64,000 nt of DNA from Chamaea fasciata. Lineage: Eukaryota; Chordata; Aves; Passeriformes; Sylviidae. The notes beneath the pieces were generated by a model. The model searched no databases, was not told the origin of the DNA, and saw only the letters and a list, made by a program, of their open reading frames with translations. Location of the stretch: positions 52,355,563 through 52,419,562 of the forward strand of contig JARCOQ010000005.1 of NCBI GenBank assembly GCA_029207755.1. Reading direction: 5' to 3'. Shown here piece by piece: positions 48,540 to 59,200 of this stretch. Positions within the stretch are counted from its first letter, which is position 1; each line of letters starts with the position of its first letter. The translations under genes and the position numbers were made by a program.

Positions 48540-48578
48540 GGGACAGCGACGTCTGGATTGTCACCTATCCCAAATCAG
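48410..48578 (+). CDS. SULT4A1: SULT4A1 coding exon 1, sulfotransferase 4A1 (residues 1-57, partial)
   Basis: SULT4A1 is the strongly conserved, brain-enriched orphan member of the cytosolic sulfotransferase family. Its catalytic activity is uncertain because its cofactor pocket is atypical. The exon starts [20 protein letters not shown], continues with [20 protein letters not shown] and ends [11 protein letters not shown], the 5'-phosphosulfate-binding loop TYPKSG at residues 52-57. The donor is GTAGGC after the first base of the last glycine codon. The ATG has A at -3 and G at +4, and the N-terminus matches the known vertebrate protein, so 48410 is the start. The family length is 284 residues. 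The next exon (TSLLQEVVYL-type) was not found before 64000, so intron 1 exceeds 15.4 kb. The gene is transcribed divergently from PNPLA3. Confidence 0.95.
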
Positions 48579-48754
48579 GTAGGCGGGGGGGCGGGCCGGG
48601 GCTGCCGCGGCTGGTGCGGGGGCGGCTCCTCGTCCTCCTCCTCTTCCTCTTCTCCCCGCTCGCAGGGCAGCCGGGGCCGGGAGCGGGGGCTGCAGGTGCC
48701 CCGGCGGCCCCCGCGGGATGTGGGGGCGAGGCCTGAGCCCGTTCTCCAGCGCGG

Positions 48755-49110
48755 GTGTGCCCGGGGATGGTGCCCTGGATCCAAGAATGGTACCCTGTAT
48801 CCGGGGATGGAGCCCTGGGGCCGGGGATGGTGTCCTGGATCCAGAGGTTGTGTCCTGTATCCGGGGGTGGAGCCCCGGAGTCGGGGCTGGTGCAGTGCAC
48901 TGTGTCCAAAGATGGTACCGTGTAGCCGGGGATGGAGCCCTGGGCCGGGGTTGGTGCAGTGCCCTGTGTCCAAGGATGGCACCCTGTATCCCGGGATGGA
49001 GCCCTGGGGCCGGGGCTGTGTCCTGGATCCAGAGGCTGTGTCCTGTATGCGGGGATGCTGCCCGGTGTGCGGGGATGGAGCTCTGTGGCCAGGTGTGGTG
49101 CTCTGCGCCC
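48755..49110. repeat. GC-rich minisatellite at the start of SULT4A1 intron 1
   Basis: About a dozen imperfect units of roughly 25-35 bp are built on the words GGGGATGGAGCCCTGGGGCC, TGTCCTGGATCCAGAGG and TGTATCCGGG. There are longer-period echoes: TGTGTCCAA recurs at 48901 and 48965, and CCAGAGG at 48841 and 49029. It lies about 180 bp after the exon 1 donor. Confidence 0.85.
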
Positions 49111-52100
49111 CGCAGCCCCCGCAGCAGCTCTGCAGAGTTGAGAGCCTGTCCCGGGCACGGAGGGGTTCGGGGGCCCTGTGGGGGACCCACGGAGGGTGGG
49201 TACACGCCGGCGCCCAGCGTGGCCCGGGGACCCCGCCTGGGTGCTCCCGAAGCGCTGGGGTAGGACGATGCTGCTCCGGGCAAGGGGAATCTGGCTCAGC
49301 AAAGATGTCAAACGGGGAAGGTCTGTGGCATCAGTGCCGGTGGTTGCTGTGGTGCACAGGTTTGGTGTCTGCTTCACAGCCCTCCCTCCGGGCTGTGCTC
49401 CCGAGGCTGCCCAGATCGTTCTGGGAAAACATGTGCTCCAAGTACGTTCTTGCTGCACCGTCTGAATCACCAGAAGGGCCTCCTGTTTGCAGTGCAAGTG
49501 AATGTTTTGTCCAGTAAAGTCATCCTTTGGCTGTTGCACACCGTTTGGGTGTTTGCTTGTAATGCCATATTTCTTGATTTTTTTTATCCTCTGCATTTCC
49601 AAGCAAAAATATTTAAAGACAATTACCATGGATGTAGTGCTGCCTGCAAAGAGACAGACAATATGGGAGCTTTGTAGCCCACCTGATAAAATCAGATAAA
49701 CTCTTTCGTAAGTGCGTTCTTGAGGGACTTTTTTCCTGACAATGAGATGATCTCTTTCTAGGAAACCCAAAGTTCACTGGAGATAACAGATGTCAGCTCT
49801 GCAAATGCCCTTGTAAAATGATGTTTCAGTATTGTAGGTTTCTGACTTACTTCACTGTTTGTTGTGTGAATGGCTAATGCTTTTCAATTTCCTGGTGTGC
49901 TGCTTCAAGCACACACATTTCTATGATGTAGCATCTGTTATGTTTCTATCATTTCTCAAGCAGTGTCAAGCACTTTATCTTTACATTTTCTGATATTTTG
50001 TTACTAACTATGCTTTTGAAGATTGGCAAGAGCTTGATAGGTAATGCAGGATGGCCCTCAAAATACTAGGATTAGGAGTAGACAGCTACATTTAAACTGT
50101 TCTTTTACACTGTCTTCTTCAAGATTTGTAGCGTGCAGCAACAACACTATTAAATTCTGTGAGGTTTAAGATTTCAGTTTTCAGAATCTGAGGCCACAGT
50201 GTTCCTGTGTTAGAATTGCACCCCAATTTCTTCATGGTGTCTTGTTAAATATCCTCAGCCAATTTCAGCCAGCCACAATATCATTAATAGCTGGCAACAG
50301 CTTAATTTTGATGGCTAGACAGTTGGCTGTGGAAAGCCAGCTTGCATAATCATATTTGATTTGTTGTTTTGTGCATATAGCAACAGAATATTAGATCTTT
50401 TGGGGCCCCAGTGACAGGGAACTGCCCACTTAGAAAATGGACATGCTACCAGAGGATTTACTGGCAGTCACTGGGAGAAGGAAAAGATGGGTGAGAAATG
50501 GGGCACCGAGACTGAAGGTGCAGTATTGTGTGGATGAGCTGGAGGAGCAGCCTTGAGATCAAAATTGGATTTTATTTGCCAGGAATGAGAATGGTGAATA
50601 ATCTGATGTCCTTGTTGAGGGAACAGGCTCTGGACAATAATAGCATCTTCAAGCTCCACCTCCTTATAGCCCAAAGTCTACCAAGCCCCTTGGAAGCTTC
50701 TTTTGTCAGCTGCTCCTCTGTGGCTTGCAGCTTATTTAGGGCTTCAGTGGGGTTGCTGGCTAGGGACAGGCATGGCAGCAGAAACTGGGCTTCCCTAGGA
50801 TGGTTCCCACTGATTTAGCCAAGGTCATGCAGAAAGTTTACAGCAAAGCCAGGAATTAAATCCAGAAGCCCATTACCCTAACTACTTCATCTTTCTGCCT
50901 CTCAATAGTGTTGACAAAGATTTTTCTGTTTATGGGACCTAATCAGAATTTTCATGATGTTGCTGTAATGAAAAAATGTAGGTTCACAAAACAGATTATG
51001 TGCACAAAATGTAATTATTTGGGGTGAAATGGTTCAGCTTGTTTTCTAGTCATATTTAGAGACCACTTATTTAGCTTCTGTGAATAAACTGTGTTTGAAC
51101 AATAATGCAAGAAAGAAAAATGCATCAATGTTGAATAGGTCCAACAGAAAACTTTTTTCTAGTTTCTAAGGAAATCAGCTTTGTTCAGTGTAGCAGCAGC
51201 TCTCCATCTGCTCAAACTGTGGAAAATACTCAAACAAGTCTGTATGCTGGATGTGTGAGAGGCCAGAGCCTGTGGCTACAAGCAGAAGGCTGCAGCAGTA
51301 GCTGTTGACCATATGGTGGCTTATCTGGCAAAGAAAATCCACAAGTGGCTCATAGGGCCAGGTTGGCTTCAGCTGTCCCAGGGACTGGTGAAGTGGTCTG
51401 GAAGCCATTTGGAAGACACTGTACACTGCAGGAATAGACAATGCAGCTCCAAACATGTGAAATGGAGGTGGTGCTTGGAAATACTTACAGTTATTGGTAA
51501 ATTGGGAGTGACCCAGGAAGAAGCTGTTCCAATAACGGTGGAAAATCAAATGTACCAGTGGCCTTACTGGTAGTAATGTAATAAGGCTAATGGAAAGTGA
51601 CTCTGCTTTAATGTGATTTCCACTGATGGATGGCTGAATAATGGTATCCCTTATATCTTTAATTATTCTTAACACCTGTGCCCAATCAATGGTAACAGCT
51701 TTTGGGAGCTTCTGGACTATGAGAAACTTTATGCCTGAAACCCAGAGACTCAGATATTTGAATGTGTGTCTATGTTTGTACATATGGGAGTACTATAACT
51801 ATAGAAAACCCTTTTTTGTTATGATGCATAATTTAAAATCAGGTCTGCTACTGAAGAAATTAAGTCAAAAGTTTCATCTTCTACATAACTTTGTAGTGTA
51901 GAGTGGGCAGGCTGAGTGGGACACACAGATTTGCAGGAGAAAACGTAAACCAGAATGCAGTTCTCTCTGCAGAGCTCACCCCACAGATAAGATACAGAGG
52001 CACTGTTTGTAGGGAGCACTGTGTCTCTGTCACAATTTGCACTGAACCCTGAACCTTCTCATCCTGTGGATTTCCTGTACCTTACTTGAAAATTAAGATT

Positions 52101-55100
52101 CTCATCTGTGAACTTAAGCTACAGAATCAATGGAGAAGCAAATGTTTTCATGATACTCCCTCAGTCACCCTGCTAAGGGCCAGGTTAGCTGTTTGCTAAC
52201 ATCAGTGATTTCAGTGGAATTAAATCAGTCCCTAAAGTGTAGTGTTTAGTTCAGATTCGCCCAGTGTTTTATTGTGTCTTACAGTGTCACCGTGACTGGA
52301 CATGATCTGTCCATGTGCTTACTCAGAAGTGGTGCACAGCAGCTCCCTTAATACCATCTTGTGTGTGTTTTAAATAAATGTGCACTTTGCATTCTTGGGC
52401 CAAAACGCACAAGTTCATGTCTTTTGCAAAACTGATAATTTGAGAAAGCGAGCTGTTTGCATAAATAATGAAGCTCTCTCTCCCATGGTGATTATTTTGC
52501 CAAATAATTTTTTGGAGTTCTGTGTGGAAAAACCTCAATTGTTGAGCAAATATCAGCTTCAAGTCCAGCCAGTTCATAAGAACTTGCATTTGGTGCCAGA
52601 CAATGGGTCAAAAGAGCAAGTGTTGCCTATGGCCTTACCTGTCTGGGGGTGTCTTTTTATAGATTCTCCATTTCACTTGTAGCACTGGATTTTTGTAACT
52701 ACTCTTTGGCTGTTAGGGAATATGATGGCTCTAGACCTTTGCCTTAATGAAGTGCCAGCAGTGAGTCTGTGGGTCATTCCAAGGACAGCTTTCATGTGTG
52801 TGTATTTACTGAGTTCTCCCCTTTGGAATTCTTTTCACTCACCTCTGGTGTTAAGTGAAATGAACCAGGGAAAGTCAGTTTGAGTTGTCCATTTCATTCC
52901 TTGTTTGAGAGGTTCTGTGTGTTCAGGTCATGCCTCTGGCAGTGCATTGCGTGCACAGGGGTGGTTCTTTGTTATCCTGTTCTCTGTGCCTCTCCCCCTG
53001 TGTGCACACCTCTTTTATCTTCCTATTTCTAACACTCCTGAATCCAACACTTCCTCTTGCTGGGTCACCAGGATGTGCCAGTCCCTTCCCTGGCTGATGG
53101 AGGAGCTCTGTCCTTCCTCTCTCTTACAGTCTCTCTGCATTCTCCATGGCCCATTTCCCTCATCCCATAATCCCTGTTATGTTCTTCCCATGCAGGGACT
53201 CTGTGTGCCCTGGGGTTTTCTTCTGTTATGGGGAAAGGGTTGTTTGATATATGTTTGATTATAGCTATGACAGAGGCAACTGTTAAACTGTGGGATACAG
53301 AGGGTACAATATAAACAGCAGTTTTCCTGTTTGTCTGATTCCTCAGTGAAAGTAATAGACTCCAGCTCATCAACATCTAAAATGTTCTTTGATTAGACTT
53401 GGCACTCAAAAGTTGCTATACTTAAGGCAAAGAGATGCTTGGACCATTGGAGATGTAGACATACGTGCCTTTCGTTTGGCTATGAAGTTGGTTTAAGGAT
53501 TTCTTATCTTTGGCCTCTTGTTTCTTCCCCTTCCAATGAGCCTTAGCTGTCTGTGGTACCATGTTATAAAACAGATTGGCAAAACCTTGAGTAAAGAAAT
53601 ACATTGCAAAGAAAATGTACTAATTAAGTATGCCAAAATCTTGCTTTGTTTATCTTGTCCAATCCTACTCTTCATGTAAAATATTTTGTAAGATTGCCTC
53701 CTGGCAATGAGGTTATATTTCCAGGTGAGATTGGTATTACTGTACTTCACAGTAACAGTCTTATTATTCAATATACAGAGTATTATTGCCTGACTAAGTT
53801 CACATGGCTGCAGGTACCCAGATGTGCTCAGGTCGAACAGTGCTGACAGTCAATCCTGATTTGCACAGTCATAACTGAGAGGAGGATCAGGCTGAAAGGT
53901 TGCCCAAGGATGTTCCTGTGCCGTGGGAGGCTCAGCTGGGAGCTGTCAGAGGGACGTGTGGCAGCTGCGGTGGATTGCAGAGGTTTCCCTCCTAGTGGCA
54001 GCTCTCAGTGGCCTTTGCAGCAAAAGGCTCCTCAGGGGACACAAGCATCCATGTGTGTTAAATTAGTTGACTTGCCTTAACTTCCAGTGTTCTCGTAGGG
54101 AACTTCTCCCACCAGTTTTGTTGGCATTTTTTTGTAACGACAGGTTTGCAGTTGCCAGAGAGCCAGATTCTGCTGTGCTGGATTTGTAGTGCTATAACCT
54201 CTGCAGAATTTTGTTGCCTTGGGCTTAAACCATTTTCATTTAAAGAATTAATGCAAATGTTACTGGCCCAGAGGCATGCCTGGAGAAATCATGAGTCTGG
54301 CTGAAAAATCAAATTTTTACACAAAATACATTTGGGATTCTTCTTTCACCTCTGGTTTTTGAAGCAATATTGTGGTCTGTGACATGGAATGATGGGAAAT
54401 CTCTCGTAGTTTCATTAATCTGGATGAACGAGTTGATATCTTTAAAATCAGAATGGAGCATGCAACTTTTTCTCTCTGACAGTAACATCACAGTTATTTG
54501 GTTTCTTTTCTTTAAGCAATGTATAAAGCTCAGATATTGTTCTGTTTTAACGACAGATAAATGTGCATCAATTCCCATACCAGCTGGTCAGAATGAATGG
54601 AATTCTTTTTCAAACAGGAAGGGAACAGCAAACTGCATTGTGTGATAGAGATATGCTTTGTGAGCTGTTTCTTTAGGGACTGATGGACAGGGTCTATATT
54701 TGAATCTGATTTCATGCTCTTGACAGCAGAAATCATGTTCCTTCCACCACTGAGAAGAGTAAATATTCCACAGCTTAAACTCACTCCATTGAGGACAATT
54801 GAGGTGCAGAAAGTGACTCCTGTAGATTAATATTTCTGGGCATTAGAGCCACTGGGTTCCTGTGCTTTGAAAGTCCTTCTGAAATGGGTCTATCTTTTTA
54901 TTTATATATAGCTCAAAATACCTTCAGGTGTTAACTCACTCTTAAATGCTGCTAGGCAAAGAAATTAGAAATAAAACTATCAAAAAATAAATAATTGAAG
55001 ACAATATTAAGTTTGCCACTGATGCATTTGGCATGATTTCAATGTGAGTAGAATTGAATAGGTCCTTGTATGCCTCAAACTTGAAATAAAAGCAGAGAAA

Positions 55101-55933
55101 AAAAGATCTGTGGTTAAGGGAAACTCCTTTTATTATCTAGATAGCAGTGTTTCTCTCATGACCCTTTTATCAAACCAGTGAAGAGATGTTACTAGAGGCA
55201 AAACAAGTGGTTGAGAAGACAAAGAATTCTCCAGTTATCTAATAAGTTTTGCTGGGTCTTCTGCAAATGTAGCATAATTGCTTCCCTGCTGTTAAGTAGT
55301 GCAAAACTCAACTTGCTTTTTTTTTTGTAAACAGGTGCAGAAAAAAAAAAAGGGGGGGGGGGTTTACCCTGGGTAAAAAGTGTATTCTGTACATGTGAAA
55401 TCATTATTGACTATATTAAATGATAATGACCTCAAAGACTAAAGAATTAGAAAATTCTGTAGATCAGCCAAACCCAGCAGCCGGTCCTTCTCATTTCATG
55501 TTAATGTTCATTTGTCACAGTGAAGATATTAATGAAAGGAAGCAAAATGCATCTTTTTTTATTCTTTTTATGCAGTCCTATTAAATGAAGGCTTTTCTCT
55601 TGTTGGGTATATTAGGGACTCATACACCTCATGCTGAGGGGAAGGAACTACCTCCTGTTTTGTCCCAAAAATGCTGCTTTAGAAGCGATGCAAGCTTTGG
55701 GACACTGGGCATCTAATGTGACTTTGTGGCTGCAGACTATGTCACCTGGGATAAATCCTGCAATCTTTTTGTCTATTTTCCACTAGATGTGTTTCTTCTC
55801 TACCAGAATTTTTCATATATAATGGTAAGCAGTTCTCATGGGCAAACAGATGTCACCTACCATATATATTTTTGTAGAGAAACCGGCAAATTGCAGGTCT
55901 GAAACTGAATTAGCATTTCCTCTCATCCTTTTG

Positions 55934-56270
55934 CTTGAGCCATGGTAGAAGAGCCCAACCCCCCCGGCTGTCCCCTCCTGTCAGGGAGTTGTGCAGAGCC
56001 AGAAGGTTCCCCCTGAGCCTCCTTTTCTCCAGGCTGAGCCCCCACAGCTCCCTCAGCCCCTCCTGGTGCTCCAGCCCCTTCCCCAGCTCCATTCCCTTCT
56101 CTGGACATGCTCCAGCCCCTCAATGTCTTTCCTGCCCTGAGGTTCCCAGAAGTGCCCCAGGATGTGAGGTGTGGCCCCAGCAGTGCCCAGCACAGGGGAC
56201 AGTCACTGTCCTGGCCCTGCTGCCACACCATGGCTGGCACAGCCCAGGTGCCATTGGCCTCTTGCCCCTC
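55934..56270 (-). mobile_element. CR1 retrotransposon fragment in SULT4A1 intron 1
   Basis: The reverse strand carries the same CR1 segment as the copy at 34712-35462: the [16 protein letters not shown] motif region, and cctgtgctggg...gctggggccacacctcacat. By eye, only about two differences were seen over some 115 bp of the best-aligned part. It is truncated at both ends. Confidence 0.9.
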
Positions 56271-59200
56271 TGTTGATGCAAGGCAATGAGAAACACAGAT
56301 TAACTGTGCAGTTAAAAGCCTGTTTACTGCTGGTCAGGGTTGCCAAAGAAGCACAGAACAGCTGTAGGCATTGCCTTAGCTGGATTGCTCTCTACATGCA
56401 GAGCTGAAATGTGCATTAGTAATGATGGATGTCAGTGCTTCTATGGCATCACCAGTGCTTTCTGTCAGAAGTGTCTTCTCTTCAACAATTTTGCTGCTAC
56501 ATATGGAAACCTGTTGCCTGATATCAAAGGGAAATACCTTGTAACAGTATTATAATGGTAAGATAGAAAAGCAGGTCTTAATTGGAAGCTTCCAGGTTTC
56601 CCCATGGTTATGGGTACACCCAGCATCAGATTTCTACAGTTTTTCTAAGTTTCACCAATGATCATATCTAACAAATATTGTCCAGTTAGAAGAGTAGTTG
56701 GTTAGGAAATTTTCCCCCAGCTTCTGCCCTGTTAGAGTTGGCCCAGGGGCTTCTTTGCCCCATTTCTTGTTGTGCCATCTTAGATTCTGGTTGGAAAACA
56801 AAATGTCCTTGAAGGTTCTCTTTGTGAAAACCAGTCTTTCAGGAATGTGTTAGAAGATTAGCTTATTACTCTAAAATCTAAGAGAAAGGGTAGGAAACAT
56901 ACCAGGAGTTATATAACCATGTATTATCAGTCCACAAAGCTAAGAATATATGAAAAATGTATGAAAAGCTAAAATCTTTAGGCATCAAACCAATGGTGAT
57001 ATTGGTTGGCTGATCCCCTTTTATTCTCCCAAACAGATCTCCTTCCATTTGTGATTCTGAAGAGCAGCAATGGAAAGGGCTGTAGCTGGCTTAAAACTGC
57101 AGTCCAGCTAAATGAGGAGGGACATAGGTACCTTGAGAAGAATGGTTTTGCTTAGTGCAGCTATCATTTGAGTGGGATTCTGTGTGGGACAAAACGCTCT
57201 ACTCTCTGACCTTAGACTAGCCGTAGCTGACTGGACAGGTTATGGGTTTTTTTAATGTATAAGCTTTACCTGCAGCTGTTCCACATGATATTACTGGTGT
57301 GCTGTGCTCTTGAAACTTGATCACCTAATATGTGCAAATGCACATTAATGTGTAGGCAGGTTTTGCCTAGCATTTTTCCTGGAAGGGGGGTTGAAACTGA
57401 GGCAGAGAATTGCATTTTGAGTAGTGACAGACATCTTCTGACATTGTTGTATGGGGAGAGGAGTATGTTCACAGCCAAGGGTATGAGATCTATCTCAACA
57501 CAAGTGCCTAATAGAGGTGTCCTGTTGTTCCCTGATTCCTGATCCTATCTCAGTCAGCAGAGCTCACTGTGTAGCTCTGCATTTACCCACAGACCGTATT
57601 GTGATGGTAGAGCAGAACACAGAGTGATAGAATTGTCCTAGAAATCAATGGAGCTAAGGGTAACTATGCAGTTCTTTTCGATGTAGAGAAGTCCTTGAGC
57701 ATGATTTTAAAACCCAGTGACTTGTCATGACAGTAAAGTTCTTTCCTACATTGTTGTCCTTGGTACAGTGTGTGAAATCAAAGGGAAATTAGGCATAGTG
57801 GGAAGACTTTCAGCTGGAGACTGTGAGCTCCTATTGGGATAACGTATTATGCAATTTAGGCACGTTTTTTGATATGGGCTCTAAAAAGATGGGAGAATGG
57901 AACTGCCAGAGGATGCAGGAGGACAGGCTACAACTGAGGTAACAACTTAATGTGCTGGATTGGCTTTTGACCTGGTCAGCCTTGAACAGATGTGGGAAGG
58001 GTGAAAAGAAATGTCATTCTGTCAGAGCAAGCAGGTTTATCTGTTATTTTTATGTTCCTGCATGTTGTATGTTACATTTTTTTGTTTTAGCCTGATGGAT
58101 GTTGTGCTCTCTTTTACCATGGGAAAGTGTTTGGTTGGTGAGTAGAAACTGGAAGAAAAATTACCCTGAGGATATGGGCAGATGTCTGCTGTTACAGGTG
58201 CCTGTAAAATGCAGGACTGTTAGTGCCTTTAGCCTGATGTTTGTCATTCCTGATTAGAAAAACAACCCACAGAGTATTTTGGGTGGATGCATTCTGGTTT
58301 GTCCCACACAAAATTTGCTACATGAGTTGATGCCAAAAGTAGAAACTCCTTCAGCTAATTTGGCCAATCTAATTTCAAGTGGATTGGAGCAGTTTGTGTG
58401 AAGTTACTCCATTCGTGATGACACCTGGTGCAAGACAGGATGAGCATCCACAGATATGGACAGCCCAGCTAAATCTTCAAGAGAAGAGTAAAACAATTTC
58501 CCCTTTGAATATCTGATACCAAGAGATGTCTGAAACCGACCAGTAGCAGCTGTCTGTGAAGGATCTGTGACAAAATCCAGGACACCTGGATATGATGAAG
58601 TCATGGATGTTGGGACAAGCTTGAAGACACCAATCATGATTCTTCAATCAGAAGGCAAACGAAGGCAAACTTGTGGCCTGTTGATGAACAGTAGATCTGT
58701 GGAGCTGACTTAGAGTTCTTAGAGCTTTTAGGGTGCTACTTACCCAGCCCTTGCTGCAGAGCATGTGAGGATGTTGTGTATTACTAACAAGGATAGAAAA
58801 GAAAGGCTTTTTGCCCCAGCTCTCCTCAGCAAGAGACCTCTGCCAGCAAGCAACAGATGAATCTCTCTTCTTCAGGGAATCAATCTCTGTGTGTGTGGGC
58901 TTGGCTGTGCCACACATCTCCCAGAGAACAGGTCCTGGTGTGTTTTATTTACTAGTGTTGCTCCAGTTTTAGGACCCAGCATGCTCCAGAGGAGGTGTTT
59001 TTTTCCAAGCTGGTGTTTGGTGTGGGAGACAGTGGCCGCCTGCCTCTCTGCGTGGGAGCGGGGCTGCCCCAGCTGTCAGTGCCAGGCCCCAGACACTCTG
59101 TGGTCCATGTGCGCTTCTCATCCTGTCCTCTATTGAGTAGTTAGTGTGCTAATGTAAGGGAGAATCACCACTCAGGCCACTTTTGAAAAAAAGTAGGACT

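Larger units (their letters stand above)
47880..49300 (+). promoter_or_regulatory. SULT4A1: SULT4A1 CpG island, promoter and first exon
   Basis: This long GC/CpG-rich block surrounds SULT4A1 coding exon 1. Upstream of the ATG it contains a (CATC)n tract and a second CCTCCAT/CCCT-rich pyrimidine tract. There is no evident TATA box. The start site cannot be placed by eye, so it is unclear how much of 47900-48409 is 5' UTR. Confidence 0.65.

Noticed and set aside
48558..49517. 319-codon plus-strand ORF after SULT4A1 exon 1
   Set aside because: It is intronic, spans the same minisatellite, and starts from a non-ATG codon in the wrong frame.
48565..49770. 401-codon antisense ORF across SULT4A1 intron 1
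   Set aside because: It is built from the GC-rich minisatellite, where repeats keep all frames open. The translation is repetitive (HPRIQDT-like) with no domain.
58589..58625. GATATGATGAAGTCATGG-containing stretch as a possible SULT4A1 exon 2
   Set aside because: The translation does not match the TSLLQEVVYLVSQ or DEIGLMNID region, and no proper splice borders flank it.
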